Part shown: positions 22,238 to 32,433 of the stretch, piece after piece
Layout: every line of letters starts with the position of its first letter
Position numbering within the stretch: the stretch's first letter is position 1
Source: Paracoccus haematequi
Lineage (GTDB): Bacteria > Pseudomonadota > Alphaproteobacteria > Rhodobacterales > Rhodobacteraceae
NCBI RefSeq assembly: GCF_900631945.1
Contig: NZ_UZWE01000035.1
Coordinates: forward strand, 1-33,947
Reading direction: 5' to 3'
DNA length: 33,947 nucleotides
The notes under the pieces: model-generated
Database searches by the model: none
The model's input: only the letters and a program-made list of their open reading frames with translations
What the model was told of the DNA's origin: nothing
Position numbers and translations under genes: made by a program

Positions 22238-23086
22238 ATGAAACTGGTTCGATATGGCGACAAGGGGTCCGAGCGGCCGGGGCTTCTGGACGGCGACGGC
22301 CGGGTGCGCGACCTGTCCGCGCATGTCGCCGACATCGCGGGCGCCAGCCTGACGCGCGACGGTCTGGCGGCCCTGCGCGCAATCGACCCGGCCTCGCTGC
22401 CGTTGGTCGACGGCGTGCCGCAGCAGGATCTGCGGCTGGGCGCCTGCGTAGCGGGCGTGGGCAAATTCCTGGCGGTCGGTCTCAACTATGCGGACCATGC
22501 CGCCGAGGCCTGGATGGAGGTTCCGGCCGAACCGATCCTGTTCACCAAGTGGACAAGCTGCATCGCCGGGCCGGACGACGATTTGCCCCTGCCCGCGGAT
22601 TCGACCGCGACGGACTGGGAGGTGGAACTGGGCATCGTCATCGGCGACGGCGGCGGCAACATCGCCCTGGACAAGGCGGCAGCCCATATCGCCGGTTATT
22701 GCGTCATCAACGACATCAGCGAACGCGACTGGCAGTTGCGGCGCGGCGGCACCTGGGACAAGGGCAAGGGCCATGACGGCTTCGGCCCCATCGGCCCCTG
22801 GCTGGTCACGGCGGACGAGATCGCCGACCCCCGCGCCCTGCGCCTGTGGCTGGAGGTGGACGGCCGCCGCTTCCAGGACGGCAGCACCGCGACGATGGTC
22901 TTCGGACCCGAGGAAATCGTGTCCTATGCCTCTCGCTTCACGACGCTGCATCCGGGTGACGTGATCGCCACCGGAACGCCGCCGGGCGTGGGCATGGGAC
23001 AGAACCCGCCGGTCTATCTGCGGCGCGGGCAGGTGATGCGGCTGGGAATCGACGGGCTGGGCCAGCAGCGGCAGCGGGCCGTCTGA
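22238..23086 (+). CDS. Fumarylacetoacetate hydrolase family protein
   Basis: A 282-residue FAH-superfamily enzyme. These Mg2+-dependent enzymes hydrolyse C-C bonds or decarboxylate or hydrate dioxo acids. The metal ligands are Glu128 and Glu130 in '[11 protein letters not shown]' and Asp159 in '[12 protein letters not shown]'. '[11 protein letters not shown]' near 81 and '[18 protein letters not shown]' near 173 are typical, and the end '[13 protein letters not shown]' is also conserved. Within the family it is closest by eye to ureidoglycolate lyase / 2,4-diketo-3-deoxy-L-fuconate hydrolase types. AGGGGGG lies just before the ATG. The stop overlaps the following dehydrogenase start by one base, so a joint sugar-acid or dioxo-acid pathway is plausible; the exact substrate is unknown. 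Confidence 0.92.
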   Translation: MKLVRYGDKGSERPGLLDGDGRVRDLSAHVADIAGASLTRDGLAALRAIDPASLPLVDGVPQQDLRLGACVAGVGKFLAVGLNYADHAAEAWMEVPAEPILFTKWTSCIAGPDDDLPLPADSTATDWEVELGIVIGDGGGNIALDKAAAHIAGYCVINDISERDWQLRRGGTWDKGKGHDGFGPIGPWLVTADEIADPRALRLWLEVDGRRFQDGSTATMVFGPEEIVSYASRFTTLHPGDVIATGTPPGVGMGQNPPVYLRRGQVMRLGIDGLGQQRQRAV

Positions 23087-23808
23087 TGGCCCAGGCGCGC
23101 ACCATCATCGTCACCGGCGCGGGCAGCGGCATCGGGCGGGCGACCGCCCGGCGCTTCCTGGCGGCGGGATGGCGGGTCGGGCTGCTGGGCCGCCGGGCCG
23201 ATGCCTTGCGCGACACGGCGGGCGATGCTCCGGCGCTGATCCTGCCCTGCGACGTGACGGATGACGCGGCGGTCGACGCCGCCTTCGACCGCGCCCATGC
23301 CGCCTGGGGGCGGCTGGACGTGCTGTTCAACAATGCCGGGCGCGGCGCCGATCCGGTCACGCCCGACGCCATGGACCCCGCCGCATTCCGCGACGTCATC
23401 GCCGTCAACGTCACCGGCATGTTCCTGTGCGCCCGCGCGGCCTTCCGCGTGATGCGGGCGCAGGCGCCGCAGGGCGGGCGGATCATCAACAACGGCTCGA
23501 TTTCCGCCCATGCGCCGCGGCCGGGATCGGTGGCCTATACGACCTCGAAACATGCCGTCACGGGGCTGACGAAATCCCTGTCCTTGGACGGGCGGCCCTT
23601 CGGGATCGCCTGCGGCCAGATCGACATCGGCAACGCCGCGACCGAATTGCTGAGCCAGGTCAGCACAAATTCCCCGAACGCCGAGCCGCTGATGGACGTG
23701 TCGGTGGTGGCCGATGCCGTGCTGCACATGGCGGGCCTGCCGCAGGGCGCGAATGTGCAGTTCATGACGGTGATGGCCACCAACATGCCCTTCATCGGCC
23801 GGGGTTAG
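23086..23808 (+). CDS. Short-chain dehydrogenase/reductase
   Basis: A 240-residue classical SDR. The cofactor motif 'TGAGSGIG' is at 10 to 17, 'FNNAG' at 81 to 85, the catalytic Ser is 138 or 140 in 'NNGSISAH', and Tyr151 with Lys155 are in 'YTTSK'. All catalytic residues are present. Arg36 to 37 after the second strand ('LLGRRADAL') hints at NADP(H), without certainty. The ATG shares a base with the stop of the FAH-family hydrolase (TGATG), so both are one transcription unit and probably act on consecutive intermediates, for example oxidising a sugar acid before hydrolysis. It converges on the DUF2189 gene with a 4-bp overlap of the ends. Confidence 0.93.
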   Translation: MAQARTIIVTGAGSGIGRATARRFLAAGWRVGLLGRRADALRDTAGDAPALILPCDVTDDAAVDAAFDRAHAAWGRLDVLFNNAGRGADPVTPDAMDPAAFRDVIAVNVTGMFLCARAAFRVMRAQAPQGGRIINNGSISAHAPRPGSVAYTTSKHAVTGLTKSLSLDGRPFGIACGQIDIGNAATELLSQVSTNSPNAEPLMDVSVVADAVLHMAGLPQGANVQFMTVMATNMPFIGRG

Positions 23809-24602
23809 TTCGCCATCACCCGGCGATAGATGTGCCAGCTGGCATGGCCCAGCACCGGCAGCACGATCAGCAGCCCCAGGAAGCCGGGGATGATCGCCAC
23901 GAACAGCCAGATCGCGATCAGCGCGGCCCAGGCCGCCATGACGCCCGGATTGGCCGCCACCGCCCGGCAAGAGGTGATGATGGCGGTGATGAAATCGACT
24001 TCCCGGTCCAGCAGCAGCGGCAGACCGACCACGGTAAAGCTGAACAGCACCGCCGCGAAACCGCCGCCGATCAACGTGCCCAGAACCAGCATCGCCAGCC
24101 CCCTGCCCTGCAACAGCACCTCGGCCGAGCTTGTGATATGGGTCAGCGCCGACACGCCCATGAACAGCGCGAAGACGGTATGGGCGACGAAGACCCAGAA
24201 CATGAACAGCAGCAGGATCACCATCGCCATCGACGGGATCTGCCGCTGGCGCTGTTCGAACACCACGCGCAGGATTCGGGCCGTTTCCAGCGGCTGGCCC
24301 GCCTCGATCCGGCGGCTGACCTCGTAAAGGCCGGTGGCGGCGAAGGGGGCGATCAACGGAAAGCCCAGGATGAAGGGAATCAGCCACCAGTCCCGCCCCG
24401 ACGCGAAGGCGACCGAGGCCAGCGCCCAGCCGCCCAACACATAGAAGGCCGAAAACATCAGGCCGAAGGCGGGCGCGCGGCGGAAATCGCGCCAACCCAG
24501 GGTCAGCGCGGCGGACAGATCCGACAGGGCGATTTGGGCGGGTTCAGGAATGTCGTCGGGCAAGTTGTGGTCGTCGCGCGCGGGCAGGTCGGGCCGGGTC
24601 AA
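23805..24602 (-). CDS. DUF2189 family integral membrane protein
   Basis: A 265-residue protein that begins with a polar N-terminus of about 45 residues. Six hydrophobic segments follow, the clearest at about 49 to 66, 72 to 90, 123 to 150, 166 to 195 and 215 to 245 ('[19 protein letters not shown]' near the end). This is the DUF2189 pattern; members are of unknown function, and some are annotated as cytochrome oxidase subunit I-like without good reason. The start is TTG at 24602, chosen because GGAGGG lies 6 to 11 nt before it and no ATG precedes the conserved part. A GCGACAA-A-TTGTCGC dyad sits about 55 bp upstream and may be an operator. Confidence 0.88.
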   Translation of the reverse strand: MTRPDLPARDDHNLPDDIPEPAQIALSDLSAALTLGWRDFRRAPAFGLMFSAFYVLGGWALASVAFASGRDWWLIPFILGFPLIAPFAATGLYEVSRRIEAGQPLETARILRVVFEQRQRQIPSMAMVILLLFMFWVFVAHTVFALFMGVSALTHITSSAEVLLQGRGLAMLVLGTLIGGGFAAVLFSFTVVGLPLLLDREVDFITAIITSCRAVAANPGVMAAWAALIAIWLFVAIIPGFLGLLIVLPVLGHASWHIYRRVMAN

Positions 24603-24655
24603 GGAATCCCTCCGGTTGTCAAGTCAGGGCGCGCGTTCGACCGGATGCTAGCAGC

Positions 24656-24670
24656 GCGACAAATTGTCGC
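24656..24670. promoter_or_regulatory. GCGACAA-A-TTGTCGC inverted repeat
   Basis: A perfect 15-bp dyad (7-bp arms, one central base) lies between the DUF2189 gene's start and the 3' end of coaD. It resembles the GCGNC/GNCGC half sites reported for the redox regulator RegA/PrrA. A terminator role for coaD is less likely because there is no T-tract. Confidence 0.45.
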
Positions 24671-24675
24671 AAGCC

Positions 24676-25170
24676 CTATCCGCCAAAGCGGTCCGACAGC
24701 GCCTGCTGGACCGGCGGCGTCACGAATTTCGACACGTCGCCGCCCAGGCGGGCGATTTCCTTGACCAGCTTCGAGGCGATGGCCTGCCGCCGGGCATCGG
24801 CCATCAGGAACACGGTCTCGATGCTGGCATCCAGGGCGCGGTTCATGCCGACCATCTGGAATTCGTATTCGAAATCCGCCACCGCCCGCAGCCCGCGCAC
24901 GATCACCTGCGCGCCGACGTCGCGGGCGCAGTCGATCAGCAGGTTCTCGAACGGATGGACGACGATCTCGCCCCCCGTGCGGGCGGCGATCTGGTCGCAT
25001 TCGGCCTTAACCATCGCCACGCGGTCTTCCAGGCTGAACAGGGGCGACTTGTCGCGGTTGATGGCGACGCCGATCACCAGACGGTCCACCAGCGCCATGG
25101 CCCGCTGGATGATGTCGACATGGCCCAGCGTGATCGGATCGAAGGTGCCGGGGTAAAGACCGATACGCAT
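24676..25170 (-). CDS. coaD: Phosphopantetheine adenylyltransferase
   Basis: A 164-residue nucleotidyltransferase that joins 4'-phosphopantetheine and ATP to dephospho-CoA, the penultimate step of coenzyme A synthesis. The 'GTFDPITLGH' motif (8 to 17) holds the TxxH nucleotide-binding signature. 'RGLRAVADFEYEFQMVGMNR' near 88 and the 'SKLVKEIARLGGDVSKFV' end are typical. The ATG at 25170 gives the family start MRIGLYPGTF; the frame upstream is not conserved. It lies 75 bp downstream of the CBS-domain gene on the same strand. Confidence 0.97.
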   Translation of the reverse strand: MRIGLYPGTFDPITLGHVDIIQRAMALVDRLVIGVAINRDKSPLFSLEDRVAMVKAECDQIAARTGGEIVVHPFENLLIDCARDVGAQVIVRGLRAVADFEYEFQMVGMNRALDASIETVFLMADARRQAIASKLVKEIARLGGDVSKFVTPPVQQALSDRFGG

Positions 25171-25245
25171 GAACGGGCGTCCTTTGCTTGCCTGCCCCGC
25201 AGGGAAAGCGGATTCCTGCCGGGATTGCAAGCGATTGCGGCGCCG

Positions 25246-25707
25246 TCAGGCGCCCATGATCATTCCGGTCAGCGCCTCTTTTTCGGCGGCCAGTTCCTTC
25301 AGCCGCCCGCTGACCGCATCGCCGATGGACACAACGCCCAGCATCTCGCCGTTGTCGTCCACCACGGGCAGGTGGCGGAAACGTCCCTGGGTCATGCGTT
25401 CCAAGATCGCCAGCGCGTCCTCGGCCAGGGTGCAGGTCTGCACGTCGCGGGTCATCACCTCGGCGATGGGGGTGGACAGCACGTCCGGCCCATGCGCGCC
25501 AAGCTGGCGCACGATGTCGCGTTCGGACAGGATCCCCTGCGGCTTCCTGCCGTCGCTGGACACCACCACGGCACCGACACGCAGGTCGGCCAGCATCCTC
25601 ACGGCCTCGCCCAGGGTCGCCTCGGGGCGGATGGTCAGGATCGTCTGCGCTTCGATGCCGGGCTTGCCCGAGGCGGTTTTCATCGACAGCAGCTGATTGA
25701 CGAGCAT
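25246..25707 (-). CDS. CBS domain pair protein
   Basis: A 153-residue protein made of two CBS repeats: about 20 to 78 ('ILTIRPEATLGEAVRMLADLRVGAVVVSSDGRKPQGILSERDIVR') and about 85 to 140 ('VMTRDVQTCTLAEDALAILERMTQGRFRHLPVVDDNGEMLGVVSIGD'). CBS pairs (Bateman modules) bind adenine nucleotides and regulate partner proteins; no catalytic domain is attached. ATG 25707 has GGAGGA before it. It is close to the hypoxic-response/YrpB-like soluble CBS proteins common in the group. The partner is unknown. Confidence 0.92.
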   Translation of the reverse strand: MLVNQLLSMKTASGKPGIEAQTILTIRPEATLGEAVRMLADLRVGAVVVSSDGRKPQGILSERDIVRQLGAHGPDVLSTPIAEVMTRDVQTCTLAEDALAILERMTQGRFRHLPVVDDNGEMLGVVSIGDAVSGRLKELAAEKEALTGMIMGA

Positions 25708-25765
25708 GGGACATCCTCCGGTGGCGTTTTTGCTAAATCCATCATTTTCCCCGAATCGTGATCCG

Positions 25766-26662
25766 TCAAGTGCGACGAAGTTGCGATTCAAGCCGCGCGA
25801 CCTCGGCCCTGAGGCCCTGGGCCAGCAAGTCGGCCAGCAGCGACAGGCGGCGCGAGGCGCGGTCGTCGGCGTGGCGGATCAGCCAGAAGCTGCGGCGCAG
25901 GGCGATGCGGTCGGGCAGGACCAGCTCCACGCCCGGCGCGAAGGGGATGGCGAAGTCGTGGACGATCCCCAGCCCCGCCCCCGCCCGGATCGCCTGCATC
26001 TGCACCGACACGGAATTCGAGGTGATCGCCGCGCTCTCGACCCCGGTTTCCGACAGGTAATCCAGTTCGCGGTCGAAGATCATGTCGGGGATATAGCCGA
26101 TCATCCGGTGCCCGCGCAGATCGGCCAGATCGCGGATCGGGGGCGCCGCGCGCAGGTAATCCCGATGCGCGGCAAGGTGCAGGTGGTAATCGGTCAGACG
26201 CTGCACCGTCAGCCGCCCGGTGTCGGGCGGGGATACGGCGACCGCCATGTCGGCTTCGCGCTTGGTCAGGTTCACCACGCGCGGCAGGGCGACGATCTGG
26301 ATGTCCAGCCCCGGATGGGCCGCGCACAGGTCGCGCGCCACCTGCGGCAGCAGATAGTTCGCGCAGCCGTCCGGGGCGCCGATGCGCAGCTGGCCGGTCA
26401 GTCCGGCCTCGCGCCGCACCGCCTCGGCGGCGGCATTGGCGCCCTGCTCGGCCGCTTCGGCAGGGGCGATCAGGCGCGCGCCCTCGGCCGTCAGGGCATA
26501 TCCCTGCGGCGTCTTGGCGAACAGCGCCGCGCCCACCGCGCCCTCAAGCCGGGCGATGCGGCGGCCGATGGTCGACGCGTCCATGCCCAGCCTGCGCCCG
26601 GCGCCCGACAGGCTTTCGGTGCGCGCCACCGCCAGGAAGATGCGCAGGTCGTCCCAGTCCAT
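25766..26662 (-). CDS. LysR-family transcriptional regulator
   Basis: A 298-residue regulator. The N-terminal winged helix is at about 3 to 62 ('DDLRIFLAVARTESLSGAGRRLGMDASTIGRRIARLEGAVGAALF'), and the rest is the periplasmic-binding-protein-like effector domain ('GQLRIGAPDGCANYLLPQVARDL' starts at about 92). ATG 26662 gives MDWDDLRIFL, the usual start. It is divergent from mmsA with 97 bp between the starts. A TTGCA-N4-TGCAA palindrome of LysR type (T-N11-A) lies 10 bp from its own start, so it probably controls mmsA and itself. The effector may be a valine-pathway intermediate. Confidence 0.93.
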   Translation of the reverse strand: MDWDDLRIFLAVARTESLSGAGRRLGMDASTIGRRIARLEGAVGAALFAKTPQGYALTAEGARLIAPAEAAEQGANAAAEAVRREAGLTGQLRIGAPDGCANYLLPQVARDLCAAHPGLDIQIVALPRVVNLTKREADMAVAVSPPDTGRLTVQRLTDYHLHLAAHRDYLRAAPPIRDLADLRGHRMIGYIPDMIFDRELDYLSETGVESAAITSNSVSVQMQAIRAGAGLGIVHDFAIPFAPGVELVLPDRIALRRSFWLIRHADDRASRRLSLLADLLAQGLRAEVARLESQLRRT

Positions 26663-26671
26663 CCCACCGCC

Positions 26672-26687
26672 TTTGCAAGAATGCAAA
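26672..26687. promoter_or_regulatory. TTTGCA-AGAA-TGCAAA palindrome between LysR gene and mmsA
   Basis: Six-base arms TTTGCA and TGCAAA are separated by four bases. The pattern fits a LysR T-N11-A box and also resembles the TTTGCAAA boxes at the ScfR gene. It is 9 bp from the LysR start and 73 bp before the mmsA start. Confidence 0.65.
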
Positions 26688-26759
26688 ACGTCTTTGCCAT
26701 CCTTCCTCTTTATCCGGCAATTCCGCAAGGCTAGGCTGCCCGCAGATCAGGAGGATGCC

Positions 26760-28259
<1,500 letters not shown>

Positions 28260-28266
28260 AACGGCG

Positions 28267-28291
28267 AAGGGCGGGGATGGTCCCCGCCCTT
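28267..28291 (+). terminator. Rho-independent terminator after mmsA
   Basis: A perfect 11-bp stem, AAGGGCGGGGA paired with TCCCCGCCCTT, has a 3-nt loop and is followed by TCCTTTTC. It lies 7 bp after the mmsA stop and 10 bp from the end of the convergent VPLPA-CTERM gene, so it may serve both. Confidence 0.85.
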
Positions 28292-28301
28292 TCCTTTTCG
28301 A

Positions 28302-28901
28302 TCAGAGGCGCTTGCGACGGCGGAGCATCGCGAAGCCGCCCATCCCCGCCAGCATCAGCCCGCCGGCGGCAGGCAGCGGCACCGGCGCGACCTCGGTCAC
28401 GTCCAGGTCGTCGAAGCGCAGGTTGCCCTTGAAATGGCCGGTGCCCGGATCGCCCAGGGTCAGGTCGACGATCTTCAGAAAGCCGATGTTCTGAAAGACG
28501 CCGTTCCGGGACAGATCGGCCGCATAGCCCTTGGCCATCTGGATCGCCACGCCGCCCAGCATATCGCCCACCGCCAGCGTCACCGAACCCTTGTCGCCGA
28601 CCAGCTTCATCGGGCTTGCCGCCGAAACGATGCTGAACCAAAGGCTGTTCACGGTGAAGCCACCGCCGCCAAGACGCGTCAGCGTCGTCTCGCGGAAGGC
28701 GTTTTCGGCGGCGCAGTTCTGCTTGGACTTGTTGGCGCAGGAGGCGCTGACGACCCGCACCTTGTCGAAGACGAAGCCGTCCTCGACATAGCCGGTATGG
28801 GTTCCCAGCGAGGCGTTGGAGAAGTCGATGACGGCGGCCGAAGCCCCCACGCCCGGCAGGGCCAGCATGGCGGCCAGGGCAGCTTTTCTCAGCAGGTTCA
28901 T
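28302..28901 (-). CDS. VPLPA-CTERM sorted, secreted surface protein
   Basis: A 199-residue exported protein. The N-terminal signal peptide (about 1 to 23, 'LLRKAALAAMLALPGVGASA') is followed by a beta-rich domain of about 150 residues, with two Cys about 9 apart near 56 and 64 ('ASCANKSKQNCAAE'). The C-terminus is a sorting signal: 'VPLPAAGGL', a hydrophobic stretch, then 'RRRKRL'. This is the VPLPA-CTERM form of PEP-CTERM, recognised by an exosortase, with the domain tethered to the envelope or secreted with exopolysaccharide. The ATG at 28901 is used; a TTG at 28913 is an alternative. The function of the domain is not known. It lies inside the valine locus but has no obvious link. Confidence 0.88.
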   Translation of the reverse strand: MNLLRKAALAAMLALPGVGASAAVIDFSNASLGTHTGYVEDGFVFDKVRVVSASCANKSKQNCAAENAFRETTLTRLGGGGFTVNSLWFSIVSAASPMKLVGDKGSVTLAVGDMLGGVAIQMAKGYAADLSRNGVFQNIGFLKIVDLTLGDPGTGHFKGNLRFDDLDVTEVAPVPLPAAGGLMLAGMGGFAMLRRRKRL

Positions 28902-28958
28902 TGGAACACTCAACTTTTAAACAAATGCTAGCTGGCTCTTTATCGCGGGTTTTGGCGA

Positions 28959-28979
28959 GTAGAAAGAGATAAATTCTAC
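28959..28979. promoter_or_regulatory. GTAGAA-N9-TTCTAC inverted repeat
   Basis: Six-bp arms GTAGAA (28959 to 28964) and TTCTAC (28974 to 28979) are separated by nine bases in an AT-rich patch. It lies 58 bp upstream of the VPLPA-CTERM start and 101 bp upstream of the YbdK-type gene, so it may be an operator for one or both. Confidence 0.4.
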
Positions 28980-29079
28980 CTGAACACGAAAAATGTCGGC
29001 TTTCGCCCGTGTTGCAACGGTGCGGGCCTTGCGCCCGCCCGCGCCGACGGGTTCCATGCGGCAAACGATGAAGGCGGCC

Positions 29080-30243
29080 ATGACCAGCACACCCGATTTC
29101 ACCCTGGGCATCGAAGAGGAATATCTGCTGGTCGATCCTGACACGGGCGATCTGGCCCCTGCCCCCGACGCCATGATGCAGGCCTGCCGCGACGCCCTGG
29201 GCGACAGCGTGACCCCGGAATTCCTGCGCTGCCAGATCGAGGTCGGAACGCCCGTATCGGCCGACATCGCCCAAGGCCGCGAACACCTGGCGCATCTGCG
29301 CCGCACGGTGGCGCGAATCGCGGCGGATTACGGGCTGGCGCCGATCTCGGCGTCGTGCCACCCCTTCGCGGATTGGCGCGACCAGTTCCACACCGACAAG
29401 GACCGCTATCACCAGTTGTCGCGGGACATGGGGGCGGTGTCGCGGCGGATGCTGATCTGCGGGATGCATGTCCATGTCGGCATCGAATCGCCGGCGCTGC
29501 GCATCGACCTGATGAATCAGATGACCTATTTCCTGCCGCATCTGCTGGCGCTGTCTGCCTCCAGCCCGTTCTGGCAGGGCAGCGACACCGGGCTGGCCTC
29601 GTATCGGACGACCGTCTTCGGAGGAATGCCGCGCACCGGCCTGCCGCCGCAATTCAGCGGGTGGGAGGAGTTCGAGCGATCGGTGCAGGCGCTGATCGGC
29701 CTGGGCATCCTGGAGGACAGCAGCAAGATCTGGTGGGATCTGCGCCCGTCGTCGAAATTCCCGACGCTGGAGACGCGGGTCTGCGACGCCTCGCCCCGGC
29801 TGGACGACACGATCACCCTGGCTGCGCTGATCCAGGCCACCACGCGGATGCTGTGGCGGCTGTCGCGGCAAAACCAACGCTGGCGGCAATACGACCCGTT
29901 CCTGATCGCCGAAAACCGCTGGCGCGCCGCGCGATACGGCATGACCGAAGGCCCCATCGACTTTGGCGCGGAAACGATCATCCCCTTCGGCCAGGCGGTC
30001 GAGGACTGGCTGGCGCTGATCGCCCAGGACGCCGATGCCCTGGACAGCCAGCCCCAGGTCGCCCGCACCCGCGACATCGTGGCCGAAGGCGGCTCCGCAG
30101 CCCGCCAGCGCGCCGTTCTGGCCCGCGCCATGGCCGCGGGCGCGACGCGGGACGAGGCGTTGATCGAACTGGTCCGCCACCTGATCGCGGAATTCCACCA
30201 CGGCCTGCAACCCTTGCCAAATCGGGACAAGCCGGGCAATTAA
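29080..30243 (+). CDS. YbdK-type carboxylate-amine ligase (glutamate-cysteine ligase 2 family)
   Basis: A 387-residue GCS2-family protein. '[10 protein letters not shown]' (10 to 19) is the N-terminal motif with the acidic metal ligands. '[14 protein letters not shown]', '[23 protein letters not shown]', '[22 protein letters not shown]' and '[10 protein letters not shown]' are the other family blocks. E. coli YbdK has weak glutamate-cysteine ligase activity, and many family members make unknown gamma-glutamyl or other amide bonds, so 'glutathione synthesis' should not be assumed. The ATG at 29080 has AAGG 5 nt before it and gives [10 protein letters not shown], the usual start; longer frames to 28993 are not family-like. 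It precedes the acyl-CoA dehydrogenase by 35 bp on the same strand. Confidence 0.92.
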   Translation: MTSTPDFTLGIEEEYLLVDPDTGDLAPAPDAMMQACRDALGDSVTPEFLRCQIEVGTPVSADIAQGREHLAHLRRTVARIAADYGLAPISASCHPFADWRDQFHTDKDRYHQLSRDMGAVSRRMLICGMHVHVGIESPALRIDLMNQMTYFLPHLLALSASSPFWQGSDTGLASYRTTVFGGMPRTGLPPQFSGWEEFERSVQALIGLGILEDSSKIWWDLRPSSKFPTLETRVCDASPRLDDTITLAALIQATTRMLWRLSRQNQRWRQYDPFLIAENRWRAARYGMTEGPIDFGAETIIPFGQAVEDWLALIAQDADALDSQPQVARTRDIVAEGGSAARQRAVLARAMAAGATRDEALIELVRHLIAEFHHGLQPLPNRDKPGN

Positions 30244-30278
30244 ACGCATGTTCAATTTCTAACGGGGGGAATAAGGGC

Positions 30279-31424
30279 ATGGATTTCGCGCTGACCGAGG
30301 AACAGCAGGCGATCTTCGACATGGCGCGCGATTTCGGCCGCGATCGCATCGCCCCCCATGCCCGCCAGTGGGAATCCGACGGCACCATCCCGCGCGACCT
30401 GTGGTCCGATGTCGCCGCCCTGGGCTTCGGCGGGTTGTACGTGTCCGAGGATCATGGCGGATCCGGCCTGTCGCGGCTGGACGGCACCCTGGTCTTCGAG
30501 GCGCTGGCGATGGCCTGTCCTTCGGTCGCGGCCTTCCTGTCGATCCACAACATGTGCGGCGGCATGATCGAGAAATTCGGGTCGCCCGACGCCAAGGCCC
30601 GCTGGCTTCCCGGCCTGTGCAGCATGGAGACCGTGTTCAGCTATGCCCTGACCGAACCCGGCAGCGGATCGGACGCCGCCGCCCTGCGCACGCGGGCTGA
30701 CCGGACCGATGGCGGCTGGCGGCTGAACGGGACCAAGGCCTTCATCTCGGGCGGCGGGTATTCGGACGCCTATATCGTCATGGCCCGCACCGGATGCGAC
30801 GGGCCGCGCGGAATCAGCGCGGTCATCGTTCCCGACCGCACGCCCGGCCTGTCCTTTGGCGCCCCCGAGGACAAGATGGGCTGGCGCGCCCAGCCCACCG
30901 CGCAGGTCCAGTTCGACGATTGCAGGATCCCGGCCGAAAACGTGCTGGGCGAGGAAGGGCGCGGCTTTGCCTATGCGATGGCGGGGCTTGACGGCGGGCG
31001 GCTGAACATCGCGGCCACCGCGCTTGGCGGAGCTCAGGCGGCCTTGGACGCGACGCTGGCCTATATGGGCGAACGCCGCGCCTTCGGGCAGACGCTGGAC
31101 CAGTTCCAGGCCCTGCAATTCCGCCTGGCCGAGATGGAGACCGCGCTGCAATCGGCGCGCATCCTGCTGCGCCAGGCGGCGTGGAAGCTGGACAACGCCG
31201 CGCCGGACGCCACCAAGTTCTGCGCCATGGCCAAGCTGCATGTGACCGACCGCGCCTTCGAGGTGGCGAACGGCTGCCTGCAACTGCATGGCGGTTACGG
31301 CTATCTGGCCGATTACGGGATCGAGAAGATCGTGCGCGACCTGCGCGTGCATCAGATCCTGGAAGGCACCAACGAGATCATGCGCCTCATCGTCGGACGG
31401 GCGATGCTGGCCGAACGGGGGTAA
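30279..31424 (+). CDS. Acyl-CoA dehydrogenase, probably isobutyryl-CoA dehydrogenase
   Basis: A 381-residue FAD-dependent acyl-CoA dehydrogenase. 'YALTEPGSGSDAAAL' (122 to 136) and 'FISGGGYSDAYIVMARTG' (155 to 172) are the FAD-binding blocks. The catalytic base is Glu362 in 'HQILEGTNEIMRLIVGR', as in the short/medium-chain enzymes. 'LQLHGGYGYLADYGIEKIVRDLRV' is the usual C-terminal signature. The substrate is inferred from context: the next genes are 3-hydroxyisobutyryl-CoA hydrolase and 3-hydroxyisobutyrate dehydrogenase, which makes isobutyryl-CoA oxidation in valine degradation the natural role. The product, methacrylyl-CoA, needs an enoyl-CoA hydratase not found in this window. The hydrolase gene starts 2 nt after the stop. 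Confidence 0.93.
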   Translation: MDFALTEEQQAIFDMARDFGRDRIAPHARQWESDGTIPRDLWSDVAALGFGGLYVSEDHGGSGLSRLDGTLVFEALAMACPSVAAFLSIHNMCGGMIEKFGSPDAKARWLPGLCSMETVFSYALTEPGSGSDAAALRTRADRTDGGWRLNGTKAFISGGGYSDAYIVMARTGCDGPRGISAVIVPDRTPGLSFGAPEDKMGWRAQPTAQVQFDDCRIPAENVLGEEGRGFAYAMAGLDGGRLNIAATALGGAQAALDATLAYMGERRAFGQTLDQFQALQFRLAEMETALQSARILLRQAAWKLDNAAPDATKFCAMAKLHVTDRAFEVANGCLQLHGGYGYLADYGIEKIVRDLRVHQILEGTNEIMRLIVGRAMLAERG

Positions 31425-31425
31425 C

Positions 31426-32433
31426 ATGAACGACCTGAACATCCGCAAGACCGGCCGCGCCGGGCGCATCACCTTCACCCGGCCCAAGGCGCTGAACGCG
31501 CTGAGCCACGACATGGCGCTGGCGATCCACCGCGCCCTTGACGGCTGGCGCGACGATCCCGACGTGGCCCTGGTCATCATCGACGCCGAGGGCGAGCGCG
31601 CCTTCTGCGCGGGCGGCGACATCGCGGCGGTCTATCGCGCCGGGCTGGCGGGCAATCACGCCCTGGGGCAGCAGTTCTTCGCGGACGAATACCGCATGAA
31701 CGCCGCCATCGCCGATTATCCCAAGCCCATCGTCGCCTTCATGCAGGGCTTCGTGATGGGCGGCGGCGTCGGCGTGGGGGGCCATGCCAGCCACCGCATC
31801 GTCGGCGACACCACCCAGATCGCCATGCCCGAATCCGGCATCGGCCTGATCCCCGATGTGGGCGGCACCTGGCTTCTGTCCCGCGCGCCGGGGCGGATCG
31901 GCGAATACCTGGCGCTGACCGGCGCCCGGATGGGCGCGGGCGACGCGATCCACGCGGGCTTCGCCGACATCTACCTGCCCGAGGACCGCTGGCCCGACCT
32001 GATTTCCCGGCTGGAAACCACCGGCGACCTGTCGCTGATTGAGGGCGAGGACGCCCCCACCGCGCCCTTGCGCACAATGGACCTGTCGCCGTTTGCCCAA
32101 GACACGGTCGCCGACATCATCGACGCGCTTGAACAGGACGGCGACGCCCAGACCCTGAAGATCCTGCACGCCAATTCGCCCCTGTCGATGGCGGCGGGGC
32201 TGGCGATGGTTCGGGCCGCGCGCGACGACGCCCGGATGCAGGATTCGCTGGCCCGCGAATACCGCTTTACCTCTCGGGCCACCCAGGACACCGACTTCCT
32301 GGAAGGGGTGCGCGCCCAGATCATCGACAAGGACCGCAAGCCCAGGTGGATGGCCGATGCCAGCCCCGCCCATGTCGCGGCACTGCTGGCCCCGCTGGGG
32401 CATCACGAACTGACCTGGAGGGAACCGGCATGA
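31426..32433 (+). CDS. 3-hydroxyisobutyryl-CoA hydrolase
   Basis: A 335-residue crotonase-fold protein, longer than simple enoyl-CoA hydratases. 'FCAGGDIAAVY' (60 to 70) and 'QGFVMGGGVGVGGHASHRIV' (107 to 126) form the oxyanion hole and CoA pocket. 'MPESGIGLIPDVGGTWLLSR' (134 to 153) carries Glu136 and Asp144, the pair found in HIBYL-CoA hydrolases. The C-terminal extension of about 90 residues ('LAREYRFTSRATQDTDFLEGVRAQIIDKDRKPRW') is also typical of the hydrolase subfamily. It releases CoA from 3-hydroxyisobutyryl-CoA in valine catabolism. It starts 2 nt after the dehydrogenase stop and overlaps the mmsB start by 4 nt (ATGA), so the three are one operon. Confidence 0.94.
   Translation: MNDLNIRKTGRAGRITFTRPKALNALSHDMALAIHRALDGWRDDPDVALVIIDAEGERAFCAGGDIAAVYRAGLAGNHALGQQFFADEYRMNAAIADYPKPIVAFMQGFVMGGGVGVGGHASHRIVGDTTQIAMPESGIGLIPDVGGTWLLSRAPGRIGEYLALTGARMGAGDAIHAGFADIYLPEDRWPDLISRLETTGDLSLIEGEDAPTAPLRTMDLSPFAQDTVADIIDALEQDGDAQTLKILHANSPLSMAAGLAMVRAARDDARMQDSLAREYRFTSRATQDTDFLEGVRAQIIDKDRKPRWMADASPAHVAALLAPLGHHELTWREPA

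Noticed and set aside
29355..30278. Long N-terminal extension of the acyl-CoA dehydrogenase frame
   Set aside because: It is the YbdK gene in another frame. The family start is ATG 30279 with a ribosome binding site.
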